DNA from: Thiobacillus sp. 65-1402
GTDB lineage: Bacteria > Pseudomonadota > Gammaproteobacteria > Burkholderiales > Thiobacillaceae
Assembly: GCF_001897685.1 (NCBI RefSeq)
Contig: NZ_MKUG01000072.1
Location: 1 to 55,113 of the forward strand
DNA length: 55,113 bases
Direction: 5' to 3'
Position numbers and translations under genes: made by a program. The notes under the pieces are model-generated. The model was not told the origin of the DNA. It worked only from the letters and a program-made list of their open reading frames with translations, and searched no databases. Positions 27,378 to 34,735 of this stretch are shown here, in pieces (positions within the stretch are counted from its first letter, which is position 1; every line of letters starts with the position of its first letter).

Positions 27378-27406
27378 ATGATAATGAGTCTCATTGTTAC
27401 TGTCAA
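27378..27406 (-). promoter_or_regulatory. Fur-box-overlapped promoter of the tonB-exbB-exbD-receptor operon
   Basis: On the minus strand TTGACA (27406-27401) and TATCAT (27383-27378) are exactly 17 bases apart. The Fur-box-like GATAATGAGTCTCATTGTT (27380-27398 on the plus strand) matches 14 of 19 consensus bases and covers the spacer and -10. The arrangement predicts repression by Fe-Fur and expression under iron limitation. The spacing and match were counted by eye. Confidence 0.8.
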
Positions 27407-27629
27407 TCGGTAGGTGTCAACTAATGCACACCTGTTGCATATTTTCACCAGTCATGGGCAGGAGACGTGTTCTCCGGCGATGCGCCAGAGAACACTGCTG
27501 GGGCCACTGGGGACAAAGTCGAGCCTGCCCCGACGTTTGCGCGATGACGCTGTTGCGCTTGCCGAAATCAAGCATGCAAATCTGCGTCCACCATGGTTGA
27601 AGCGCGGTAGCCGGATTGGAAGTTAGGCA
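27407..27629 (+). other. Junction segment without a recognised gene
   Basis: This stretch has no complete gene. The plus strand from about 27460 reads in frame GDVFSGDAPENTAGATGD and then ends at a TGA near 27546. The composition looks coding but matches no family I know, and it could be the tail of a lost gene. It abuts the truncated ATPase at 27630, so it is probably a recombination scar. AGGTGT/ACACCT at 27411-27432 forms a weak inverted repeat. Confidence 0.35.
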
Positions 27630-28469
27630 CGTCTGCTGACCTTGGCTGCCGCCGTGGAAAGCCGCAGCGCCCATCCGCTGGCGCAGGCGGTGGTGGCCGA
27701 GGCGAAGGGCCGCAGCTTGAGCTGGGCCGAGGCCGGGGAGACCGAATCCGTGACAGGAAAAGGCGTGCGCGCCGAATTCGACGGGCAGAAAGTCGCCATC
27801 GGCAACGCCAGGCTGTTTGATGGCGAAGCCGTCCCCGAGGCGATTCAAGGGCACGCGGAGCGCCTCCAGACCGAAGGCAAGACCCTCATGCTGATCCAGG
27901 CGGACGGGCAGTTCCTCGGCGTCGTGGCCCTGGCCGACACCCCGCGAGAAGGGGTGAAACAGGTATTGGAACGAGTCGGCATTCGCAAGACCATCATGCT
28001 CACCGGCGACAACGAACGCGTGGGCCGCGCTATTGCAAATGTAGTTGGTCTGGACGAAGTGCAGGCGGGCCTGTTGCCGGAAGACAAGGTCAAGGCCATG
28101 GAGGAACTCGGGCAGCGCTACGGACAGGTAGCCATGGTCGGCGACGGCGTCAACGATGCACCGCCCATGGCGCGTGCCACGGTCGGCATCGCCATGGGCG
28201 GCGCTGGCACCGATGTGGCGCTGGAAACCGCGGATGTGGCGCTGATGGCCGACGACCTTTCCAAGCTGCCCTTCGCCGTGGCTCTGAGCCGCGCATCAAG
28301 GCGCATCATCCGGCAGAACTTGTTCGTTTCGCTGGGCGTGGTGGCGCTACTCATCCCCGCCACCCTGTTCGGTTGGGCGGGGATCGGCGTGGCGGTGCTG
28401 ATTCACGAAGGCTCGACCGTGGTGGTGGTGGTGGTGGTGAACGCTTTGCGTTTGCTGGCCTATCGTTGA
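27630..28469 (+). pseudogene. Truncated duplicate of the SPC-type P1B ATPase (C-terminal third)
   Basis: The frame from LLTLAAAVESRSAHP to LRLLAY is nearly the same as the end of the ATPase at 20548-22887 (from about 22027 on). It keeps the SAHPLAQ and GDGVNDAP motifs and the last two helices but lacks the HMA, actuator, membrane SPC and DKTGT parts, so it cannot pump. Differences from the parent include a short deletion (EGLRRIGIRK against ERVGIRK), MARA preceded by PP instead of PA, and two extra Val codons in a GTG run at 28424-28440. No real start codon or ribosome binding site is present. It ends just before the DMT transporter. Confidence 0.85.
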
Positions 28470-28473
28470 TGAA

Positions 28474-29523
28474 ATGAGCAATACACGTTCGGTCATCTGG
28501 CCCGCCCTCGTCGCTGCCGCCCTGTTCGGCGGCAGTACGCCGCTGGTCAAGCTTCTGGTGGGCGAGCTGCCGACCTTGCTGCTGGCCGGTCTACTCTATC
28601 TGGGTAGCGGGCTCGGGCTGGCTGCGATCCGCCTGCTGCGGGATCGCGGCTGGAAACCGAGCGGGCTGGCAACCGGGGAATGGCGCTGGCTTGCGGGCGC
28701 CATCGTTTTCGGCGGGCTGCTTGGGCCGGTGCTGCTGGTATTCGGCCTCACCCATACCGATGCGGGCGCCGCCTCCCTCATGTTCAATCTGGAAGCGGTC
28801 TTTACTGCCGTGCTGGCCTGGGTGATCTTCAAGGAAAACGCCGACCGCCGCATCGTGTTCGGCATGCTGCTCATCGTCGCGGGCGGCGCGGTACTCGCCT
28901 GGCCCACTGTCGATAGCGAGACCCTGGACTGGGTTGGCCCCCTGGCCATCACCGCCGCCTGTTTGTGCTGGGCTATCGACAACAACCTGACGCGCCGGGT
29001 TTCCGGCTCGGACGCCCTGTTCATCGCCGGGGCAAAGGGTTGGACCGCGGGCGTCGTCAACACCAGCCTCGCCTTTTTACTGGGTGCGTCCCTGCCCGCC
29101 TGGCCCGCCGTGGGCGCGGCCATGGCGGTCGGCCTGGTGAGTTACGGCTTGAGCCTGGTGCTTTTTGTGCGGGCGCTGCGTAGTCTGGGCACAGCCCGCA
29201 CCGGCGCCTATTTCTCCACGGCACCCTTTATTGGCGCAGCCATCGCCATTCTGCTGCTGGGCGAATCGACGCCTGCCCCGTTCTGGTTGGCAGCCGGACT
29301 CATGAGTATTGGCGTCTGGTTGCATCTGACCGAGCATCACGAGCATCGACATACGCATGAGCCGCTGGATCACACCCATCAACACGTTCATGACGCGCAT
29401 CACCAGCACGAACACGATTTCGCCTGGGATGGCTGCGAGCCGCACAGACATCTGCATCGGCATGCGACCTTAACCCACAAACATCCACATTTTCCGGATT
29501 TCCATCATCGCCATGGGCATTGA
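28474..29523 (+). CDS. EamA/DMT-family transporter with His-rich C-terminal tail
   Basis: 349 residues. Ten hydrophobic segments in two EamA repeats, from VIWPALVAAALFGGSTPLVK to the helix FWLAAGLMSIGVWLHL, make it a drug/metabolite-type inner-membrane carrier. The last ~60 residues are almost all His with Asp and Glu (HEHRHTHEPLDHTHQHVH and more, ending HHRHGH), which must bind metal ions such as Ni, Co or Zn. The family normally moves small organic molecules, so this one may carry metals or be gated by them. The ATG is four bases after the stop of the ATPase remnant; an original operon with a full ATPase is likely. Confidence 0.8.
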   Translation: MSNTRSVIWPALVAAALFGGSTPLVKLLVGELPTLLLAGLLYLGSGLGLAAIRLLRDRGWKPSGLATGEWRWLAGAIVFGGLLGPVLLVFGLTHTDAGAASLMFNLEAVFTAVLAWVIFKENADRRIVFGMLLIVAGGAVLAWPTVDSETLDWVGPLAITAACLCWAIDNNLTRRVSGSDALFIAGAKGWTAGVVNTSLAFLLGASLPAWPAVGAAMAVGLVSYGLSLVLFVRALRSLGTARTGAYFSTAPFIGAAIAILLLGESTPAPFWLAAGLMSIGVWLHLTEHHEHRHTHEPLDHTHQHVHDAHHQHEHDFAWDGCEPHRHLHRHATLTHKHPHFPDFHHRHGH

Positions 29524-29587
29524 GCCCAGGTCTTTGAATGCACCCTATTGTTTTTTCCGAAAGCGTTCAGATGGATATATCACCCAA

Positions 29588-29771
29588 ATGCTGCTGACGC
29601 AAAAAAAATCCGACGCCATTCCTGTCTTCACATCCCTTGGGGGAAACCCTGGCGATCCTTGAGGCGGCTGAACTCAATGACGAGCAGGCGATACTGCTTG
29701 CTGGTGCCATGCAAAATCTGGTCGGGGTGCTGGGTAATGTTCTCAGTGGCCTGGGGGAAGACAAGCACTAG
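29588..29771 (+). pseudogene. Short frameshifted gene remnant of unknown function
   Basis: From an ATG at 29588 one frame reads MLLTQKKSDAIPVFTSLG and then stops. The +1-shifted frame continues as ETLAILEAAELNDEQAILL through LSGLGEDKH to a TAG at 29769-29771. The break falls in the TTGGGGGAAA run. Both parts look like coding sequence (helical, balanced). It is probably a single small gene broken by an indel. No family recognised. Confidence 0.45.
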
Positions 29772-29789
29772 CTGTGATGTTTGAATGCG

Positions 29790-29818
29790 GACGTGGCCTA
29801 CAAGAGCAGCGCCACGTC
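29790..29818 (-). terminator. Hairpin downstream of the HU gene
   Basis: GACGTGGC (29790-29797) and GCCACGTC (29811-29818) form an eight-base stem with a 13-base loop, 14 bases past the HU stop. There is no T-run in the minus direction, so it is at most a weak terminator. Confidence 0.35.
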
Positions 29819-29831
29819 AGCACATGTCACA

Positions 29832-30128
29832 TCACTTTTTCTTTGCAGCCTTCTTACCCGCAACGGCAGCCTTGAAGCCAGCGCCAGCTGTGAAGCGCGG
29901 CACGGTCGTGGCTGCGATCTTCATTTCTTTGCCTGTTTGTGGATTGCGTCCGGTACGGGCCGCACGCTTGGAAGATTTGAACGCGCCAAACCCAATGAGG
30001 GTCACAGAGTCACCTTTCGCTACCGCTTTGACGACGGCACCGAGGATGGCATCCAGCGCTCTTCCGGCAGCGGCCTTGCTGATATCTGCTTCGGTTGCAG
30101 CGGCTTCGATCAATTCAGTCTTGTTCAT
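29832..30128 (-). CDS. HU-family nucleoid DNA-binding protein
   Basis: 98 residues from [11 protein letters not shown]. It has the HU helices ([20 protein letters not shown]), the [20 protein letters not shown] arm whose R-x-x-R-N-P tip inserts into the DNA minor groove, and the Lys/Ala-rich tail AGKKAAKKK that extends the usual 90-residue protein. HU dimers bend DNA and assist recombination, replication and transcription. The upstream region to 30233 is open in frame but has no HU sequence, so the later start is preferred. It sits next to, and divergent from, a recombinase gene; whether it helps that enzyme is unknown. Confidence 0.92.
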   Translation of the reverse strand: MNKTELIEAAATEADISKAAAGRALDAILGAVVKAVAKGDSVTLIGFGAFKSSKRAARTGRNPQTGKEMKIAATTVPRFTAGAGFKAAVAGKKAAKKK

Positions 30129-30248
30129 GAACGTCCCTTGGGTTGGCTGAGAAGAATTGATGCTACCAGCGTTCAGGCATTTGTGAATAGGCGGCGCACT
30201 CAAGTCAGAACAAGTAAGGGGCATCTGCGGCATTGCATATACAGTTCA

Positions 30249-30266
30249 TGATAAGGTAAATTATCA
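30249..30266. repeat. TGATAA...TTATCA inverted repeat between HU and the recombinase
   Basis: TGATAA and TTATCA flank six bases (GGTAAA) in the AT-rich stretch between the divergent HU and integrase genes. It could be an operator or part of a recombinase site. The only evidence is symmetry and position. Confidence 0.3.
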
Positions 30267-30344
30267 AGAATGCTGTTTTTCTGATTCAACTCAAGGATCT
30301 GTGACCTATATTTCCTGTTTCTTCTTGATTTCAGCCAGTTAGCC

Positions 30345-32270
30345 ATGGAATCCACTCGCAAAATCGGGCGTCACCACCTCGCCTTCTACCGCGGCTGGCT
30401 GCAGGGCCTCGACCTCAAGGTCGCAGCGGACCGCTATCTCGAATCCGGCCTCGATCAGCGCATCGCGCGCTCCACGCTGTCCTGGATCCAGCAAACGCTG
30501 ACGATGGCCGCCCGCCGGCACGGCCGCCATGCGCTGGCCCGGCTGCTGCGCCTGCCGCTGGGCACCCTGCCCGAGGCAGTCCGGTCGACGACCGCCCTCC
30601 CCTCGCTCAAAACCTTCCGCGAAGAAAACGACCCCGATCACTTCTATTCGGAGAAGGAACTGACCGCGATGTACGTCGAGGCCTATCCGCAGAGCATCGA
30701 CCGCCGCGCGAGACGCTACGCCCGTCTGGTCGAGCGCCAACTGGCCGCGCTGGTGTGGGTGGAGGAACTGCTCGCCACCGATCCGCAGCCGCAGGATCCG
30801 GTTGCCGCCTGGTTTGAGGATCGACTCGCTGCCAGGCTCATCCTCGCCGGCATCCCCACCATCGAGGCGCTGCATCAGCGCGTCCGCACGCAGGGCTACC
30901 GCTGGTGGGTGTCCGTTCCTCGCCTCGGCGAAAAAGGGGCGCGCCGGCTCGTGACCTGGCTTGCCACCCACGAAGGCAGTCTGGGGGTGATGGCGCCACA
31001 GGGTCTCGCCCCGCTGCGTTCGCTGTCGCCGATCGAACTGACCCGGCCCTCAGCCACCGCCATCATGCCGCTGGAGTCATTCTCGACGCCGGCGGAGCTG
31101 GACGGCTCGGTTGGCGAGAACCGATGCCTCGGCCGCAACCGCATCGCCGCTGAAAATGACCATCAGGCGATCCAGGCCTGGCTGAAAGCGCGCGCTTCGA
31201 ATCCGCATACCGAGCGCGCCTATCGCCGCGAGGCAGAGCGCCTCCTGATCTGGTCGATCATGGAGCGCGGATGCGCCCTGTCGTCGCTGTCGATCGAGGA
31301 TGCCGTTGCCTACCGGGATTGGCTGGGCGGGCTCGGCCGCACATTGCCCGCGGCATGGCCATGGCGCCTCCCCCAGGCTGAATGGATGGGAAAACGCAGC
31401 ACACCGCGCTGGTCAGCCAACTGGCGGCCATTCGAAGGAGCCGCCTCGCTGCGCAGCCAGATCCAGGCCCACACCATCCTCAAATCCCTGTTCGAGTGGC
31501 TTGCCAAAGTGCGTTACCTCGACAGCAATCCATGGGACGGCGTGCCGCCGCCACAGCGGGTGATGGACGTGGCCACCGCGCCTGACTTGGAACTGACGCA
31601 CGCGTTCACACGCAGCCAGTGGGCATTTCTCATGGAATATCTGCATAGGCAGCCTATGGATGAATCCGTCCGGCGCTTGCGCTTCATACTCCCCTTCGCC
31701 TATGCCACGGGGCTACGGCTCACCGAACTGGTGGATGCCCGCCTGGGGAGACTCTATTCGGTCCCGCTCAAGCGTGACCTGGGTGTCCGCTGGATGCTGA
31801 AAGTGCTCGGCAAGGGTGGCAAATGGCGGGCAGTCCCGATGCCCGGCATGGTGATGGATGCATTACGCGATTACCTGGCCTGGCAGGGCCTCAATGCCGA
31901 CCCGCTGGATAATCCTGAAGACATTCCCCTGATTGCCCGGCTGCGGCTTGGGCAAGATACGGGCACCCTGGATCCCACGACGCTGTACAAGGCCTTGAAG
32001 ACGTTTTTCAGGGAAGCAGCTACGGAGCTTGCCACGCAGGGGCATCATGACGATGCCAAAAAGATGGCGAAAGCCTCGACGCACTGGCTAAGACATACGC
32101 GCGGCGCGCATTCCGCAGAGACGATGCCGGTCAACATGATCCAGCGCCTGCTCGGGCACGCCAGCGTGGCAACCACCAGCATATACACGTCGACGGACGA
32201 CGAGCTGCTGTTTCTGCTACTGGATGACAGCCTGAAAATAGAAACACAACCGGGCAACAGGGTCAGCTGA
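30345..32270 (+). CDS. Large tyrosine recombinase (phage-integrase family) with N-terminal extension
   Basis: 641 residues, about twice the size of a minimal integrase. The first ~270 residues hold an extra region (YRGWLQGLDLKVAADRYLES and later the helix-hairpin-helix-like VPRLGEKGARRLVTWL) like that of DUF3701-type integrases. A core-binding part follows (ASNPHTERAYRREAERLLIW). The catalytic part has ATGLRLTEL with the first Arg, HWLRHTRGAHSAE with His-Arg, LLGHASVATT with the second His, and SIYTS with the nucleophilic Tyr. It likely moves an integrative element. Downstream, at 32325, the AbiEii toxin reading stops, which may be this element's insertion edge. No tRNA target is seen here. 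Confidence 0.88.
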   Translation: MESTRKIGRHHLAFYRGWLQGLDLKVAADRYLESGLDQRIARSTLSWIQQTLTMAARRHGRHALARLLRLPLGTLPEAVRSTTALPSLKTFREENDPDHFYSEKELTAMYVEAYPQSIDRRARRYARLVERQLAALVWVEELLATDPQPQDPVAAWFEDRLAARLILAGIPTIEALHQRVRTQGYRWWVSVPRLGEKGARRLVTWLATHEGSLGVMAPQGLAPLRSLSPIELTRPSATAIMPLESFSTPAELDGSVGENRCLGRNRIAAENDHQAIQAWLKARASNPHTERAYRREAERLLIWSIMERGCALSSLSIEDAVAYRDWLGGLGRTLPAAWPWRLPQAEWMGKRSTPRWSANWRPFEGAASLRSQIQAHTILKSLFEWLAKVRYLDSNPWDGVPPPQRVMDVATAPDLELTHAFTRSQWAFLMEYLHRQPMDESVRRLRFILPFAYATGLRLTELVDARLGRLYSVPLKRDLGVRWMLKVLGKGGKWRAVPMPGMVMDALRDYLAWQGLNADPLDNPEDIPLIARLRLGQDTGTLDPTTLYKALKTFFREAATELATQGHHDDAKKMAKASTHWLRHTRGAHSAETMPVNMIQRLLGHASVATTSIYTSTDDELLFLLLDDSLKIETQPGNRVS

Positions 32271-32324
32271 ATGGCCATGCCAATTCTTTTGGGCTCTGGC
32301 AGACGATAGAACGCTGAACCCGGA

Positions 32325-32444
32325 TACCCAGAAATCCTTCTCCACATTCTGGATCGGCGTGCCGAGCCCATTGGCTGTCGCCAGGAACAGGCCGCAACGA
32401 TCCTCGGGAGAGGCGGTGATGATGCGAAGAAAGTCGGCGTTCAC
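32325..32444 (-). pseudogene. AbiEii-type toxin, N-terminal 40 codons only
   Basis: From a GTG at 32444 that overlaps the antitoxin stop (GTGA), the minus strand reads VNADFLRIITASPEDRCGLF and continues to NVEKDFWV, then leaves the family. This is the conserved beginning of the nucleotidyltransferase toxins of the AbiEii/AbiGii family. Normally about 250-300 more residues follow, with the catalytic GxS motif and Asp residues. After 32325 the sequence is unrelated, and the integrase gene ends at 32270. The toxin was therefore cut by a rearrangement and should be inactive. Confidence 0.7.
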
Positions 32445-33118
32445 GGTGAGGCCTTGGTACTTGCCTGTTCGGACCGGGCAAGCAGATCGCGAATCCACTG
32501 TTGCATCCACGACGGCACAGTGTGTAAGCCAGATCGCAGATCATCACGAATCGCGCTTCCCTGGCTGGAGTCCTGCAATAGCCGAATGAACCTGGCTTGA
32601 ATCGCATCCTGATCGATCTGGGCGCCACCCTTCAGGCCATCGCGAAGCCAGTACAGGGCTTGCACCACCCGCATGGCTGGATGGTTGGCCCAGTAGAGCT
32701 TGCTTGGCGCCGTCAGTTTGAACTGGAGGGTCAATTTGCCCAATTGAATCGGTCGCAGCCGACCATCCGTATGCACGATGACCTGCCCCGGCACCGCATT
32801 GGTCAGGCCCAGATCGTTGGCGGCGGTCATCCCGTCAATCAATACGCGCACCTGGTCGCGGCGAGCGACGGCATCGATCACGCTGAGATAATCGGGGGCG
32901 GTCGGCTGCCCGGTGAGGGCGTTCATCCGGGGCTGGTCGTACAGTCCTCGATCGATGCGACGCAACTCATTGCTGGCGACCATGCGCTGGAGCGTTTTGT
33001 CCACCGCGTCGCGATTACCCAGGTCGAGAAAATCCACCGGCGTCCACACTTTGGCTGCCGGGGCCTGGCTGATGCGTTGCACCACCTGCGATTTGATGAC
33101 GGGCGTCGAATTGAGCAT
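32441..33118 (-). CDS. AbiEi/DUF6088-type antitoxin, now without a full toxin
   Basis: 225 residues from MLNSTPVIKSQ at 33118, with GGAGCC just upstream; the frame is open a little further to 33160. The N-terminal winged helix has VWTPVDFLDLGNRDAVDKTL and RRIDRGLYDQPRMN, as in AbiEi and DUF6088 proteins. A C-terminal alpha/beta part includes LTNAVPGQVIVHTDGR. AbiEi-type proteins repress their own operon and neutralise the AbiEii nucleotidyltransferase toxin. Here the toxin partner starts at the stop codon but is truncated, so this may be an orphan that still binds DNA, or may counter other toxins of the same kind. Confidence 0.75.
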   Translation of the reverse strand: MLNSTPVIKSQVVQRISQAPAAKVWTPVDFLDLGNRDAVDKTLQRMVASNELRRIDRGLYDQPRMNALTGQPTAPDYLSVIDAVARRDQVRVLIDGMTAANDLGLTNAVPGQVIVHTDGRLRPIQLGKLTLQFKLTAPSKLYWANHPAMRVVQALYWLRDGLKGGAQIDQDAIQARFIRLLQDSSQGSAIRDDLRSGLHTVPSWMQQWIRDLLARSEQASTKASP

Positions 33119-33129
33119 GCCTGGCTCCA

Positions 33130-33159
33130 TGTCCGCTAATTGTATACTTATATCGGACA
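33130..33159 (-). promoter_or_regulatory. Inverted-repeat operator/promoter of the antitoxin gene
   Basis: TGTCCG (33130-33135) and CGGACA (33154-33159) flank an 18-base AT-rich stretch with TATAC and TATAA elements. Placed just upstream of the antitoxin start, it fits the paired operator that AbiEi antitoxins use for autoregulation. Confidence 0.55.
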
Positions 33160-33509
33160 TCGGTAAGGCAGAAATGATCGAACAAGCAGGAAGGCAAGTC
33201 GGCAGAAGAAGCCCGCCACGTTGTCTTAAATGACAACAGCCCTTGAGATTAGACGTCAGAAAACACGAAGAGTCTTATACCAACCTGCTCATCAAGCTGG
33301 GGTTGGCATGGCACGTCAGGAAATATTAAAATTTTCAGTCTGTTGTGGGTCGTGCCTCCAGGCACGATCGGAAAACGATTCAGGAATGCACCCGGGATGG
33401 GCTAACTTGAATGCAATACCGTCATGGGAGTGGCGGCGAAAATAATAAGCTGAAAATTTACCCCTGCAGTTGCGGAGCCGAAGGGGCTAAACCAAGAAAG
33501 GCAAAATAA
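33160..33509. other. Intergenic region before the XerD-like gene
   Basis: No gene is supported here. It contains a short perfect hairpin CGTGCC-TCCA-GGCACG at 33351-33366 without a T-run, and the ribosome binding site of the next gene (AAAGG near 33499). Short frames in both strands lack recognisable protein features. Confidence 0.5.
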
Positions 33510-34484
33510 ATGGGTTCCGCAAAATCTAAATCCCTGCTCCCATCCGTGGAGCAGTTCAGCGATGAGCTATGGCTTGTTGATGGTCTCGCCGACAGGACCA
33601 TCGACGCCTATCGGGCGGATCTGATCAATTTCGGATCGTGGCTGACCCAGCACAATGGGAAGACGCTACTCCAGGTCCAGAATCTGGACATTGAGGCGTG
33701 GCTGGCAAGCCTGCTGGAGAGAAAGATCAGCGCTCGGAGCGTGGCTCGCTATACCGCTTCGCTTCGTCGGTTTTACCAATATCTCTTGACCAATGGGCAG
33801 GTTGTGCAGGACCCGACCATGCGCCTTGGCAAGATCAAAATACCCCACCGCCTTCCAAACACGCCGACACAGGATGATGTGGCGTCACTGCTTGATATTA
33901 CTGATCTCAATTCTCACCAAGGCCTGCGTGACAAGGCGATGCTCGAATTGCTCTATGCGACCGGGATACGAGCCACTGAGCTATCCGATCTCAAGGTCGA
34001 AGACTTTGATTTCAAAAACCGTGTGATTCGAGTTTGTGGAAAAGGAAACAAGGAGCGGCTGGTGGTTTATGGTGAAGAGGCTGCATTCTGGCTCGATCTG
34101 TACCTGAGTAGGTCAAGACCCGCCCTGAGACGGGACTACCTTTGCAATCATGTGTTCCTCTCGGTTCGCGGGAAGAAAATAAGCACAGGCGTACTCCGCC
34201 TGGTGGTGAAGAAGCACGCCTCAAACAAGGGGATCGAAAGACCCCTCAGTACTCATAGCCTCCGGCACGCCTTTGCCACGCACTTATTGGATGCTGGTGC
34301 AGATTTGCGGGTGATCCAGGAGCTATTGGGTCATGCATGCATCAGTACAACTCAGATATACACATTCGTTGCAACCAAGCGGTTAGTAACGCTGCATTCC
34401 AGGTTCCACCCGAGAAACAAGGACACGGCTGGATATCAGGCAGGCGATAACCTTCACGTCAGGTTCCAGTCAATGAATCCGTGA
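33510..34484 (+). CDS. XerD-like site-specific tyrosine recombinase
   Basis: 324 residues, the XerC/XerD layout with a longer C-terminus. The core-binding SAM-like half includes LADRTIDAYRADLINFGSWL and SARSVARYTASLRRFYQYLL. The catalytic half shows ATGIRATEL (first Arg), GKGNKERLV (Lys on the hairpin), HSLRHAFATHLL (His-x-x-Arg), LLGHACISTTQIYT (second His and the nucleophilic Tyr). After the Tyr come about 35 extra residues. Housekeeping XerD is about 300 residues and is placed elsewhere, so this is probably a mobile-element copy. It borders the defence operon and could mark its edge. Confidence 0.85.
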   Translation: MGSAKSKSLLPSVEQFSDELWLVDGLADRTIDAYRADLINFGSWLTQHNGKTLLQVQNLDIEAWLASLLERKISARSVARYTASLRRFYQYLLTNGQVVQDPTMRLGKIKIPHRLPNTPTQDDVASLLDITDLNSHQGLRDKAMLELLYATGIRATELSDLKVEDFDFKNRVIRVCGKGNKERLVVYGEEAAFWLDLYLSRSRPALRRDYLCNHVFLSVRGKKISTGVLRLVVKKHASNKGIERPLSTHSLRHAFATHLLDAGADLRVIQELLGHACISTTQIYTFVATKRLVTLHSRFHPRNKDTAGYQAGDNLHVRFQSMNP

Positions 34485-34735
34485 TGAGGGGCCTTGTTGG
34501 ATTTTTCGCGTCGATTTGAGTGCAACTGAAAAAACCCAGACATGAAAGAGCAGGTGTTACCCAGCTCCAGAAATTATGTCGACTTCGCACAATCAATCTC
34601 TTCCGAGGGGTCGCTTGGCGCGCGGCTTCCGCGATAATTCACCGTTACAACTCTCCGTAATCGTGCGGTCTACACAATCGGTGCCATAGCAGACCATCTG
34701 AAATTTCTATCGAGCCCGGGGCGACCCACATTTAT
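34485..34735. other. Intergenic region between convergent recombinase and helicase genes
   Basis: No gene or clear terminator is seen in these 251 bases, which separate the XerD-like gene from the 3' end of the defence operon. It is a likely place for an old recombination edge, but no repeat could be identified by eye. Confidence 0.4.

Noticed and set aside
28424-28440. The (GTG)n run as a phase-variable tract
   Set aside because: It is a triplet repeat that only adds Val codons, inside a pseudogene, so length changes would not switch a frame.
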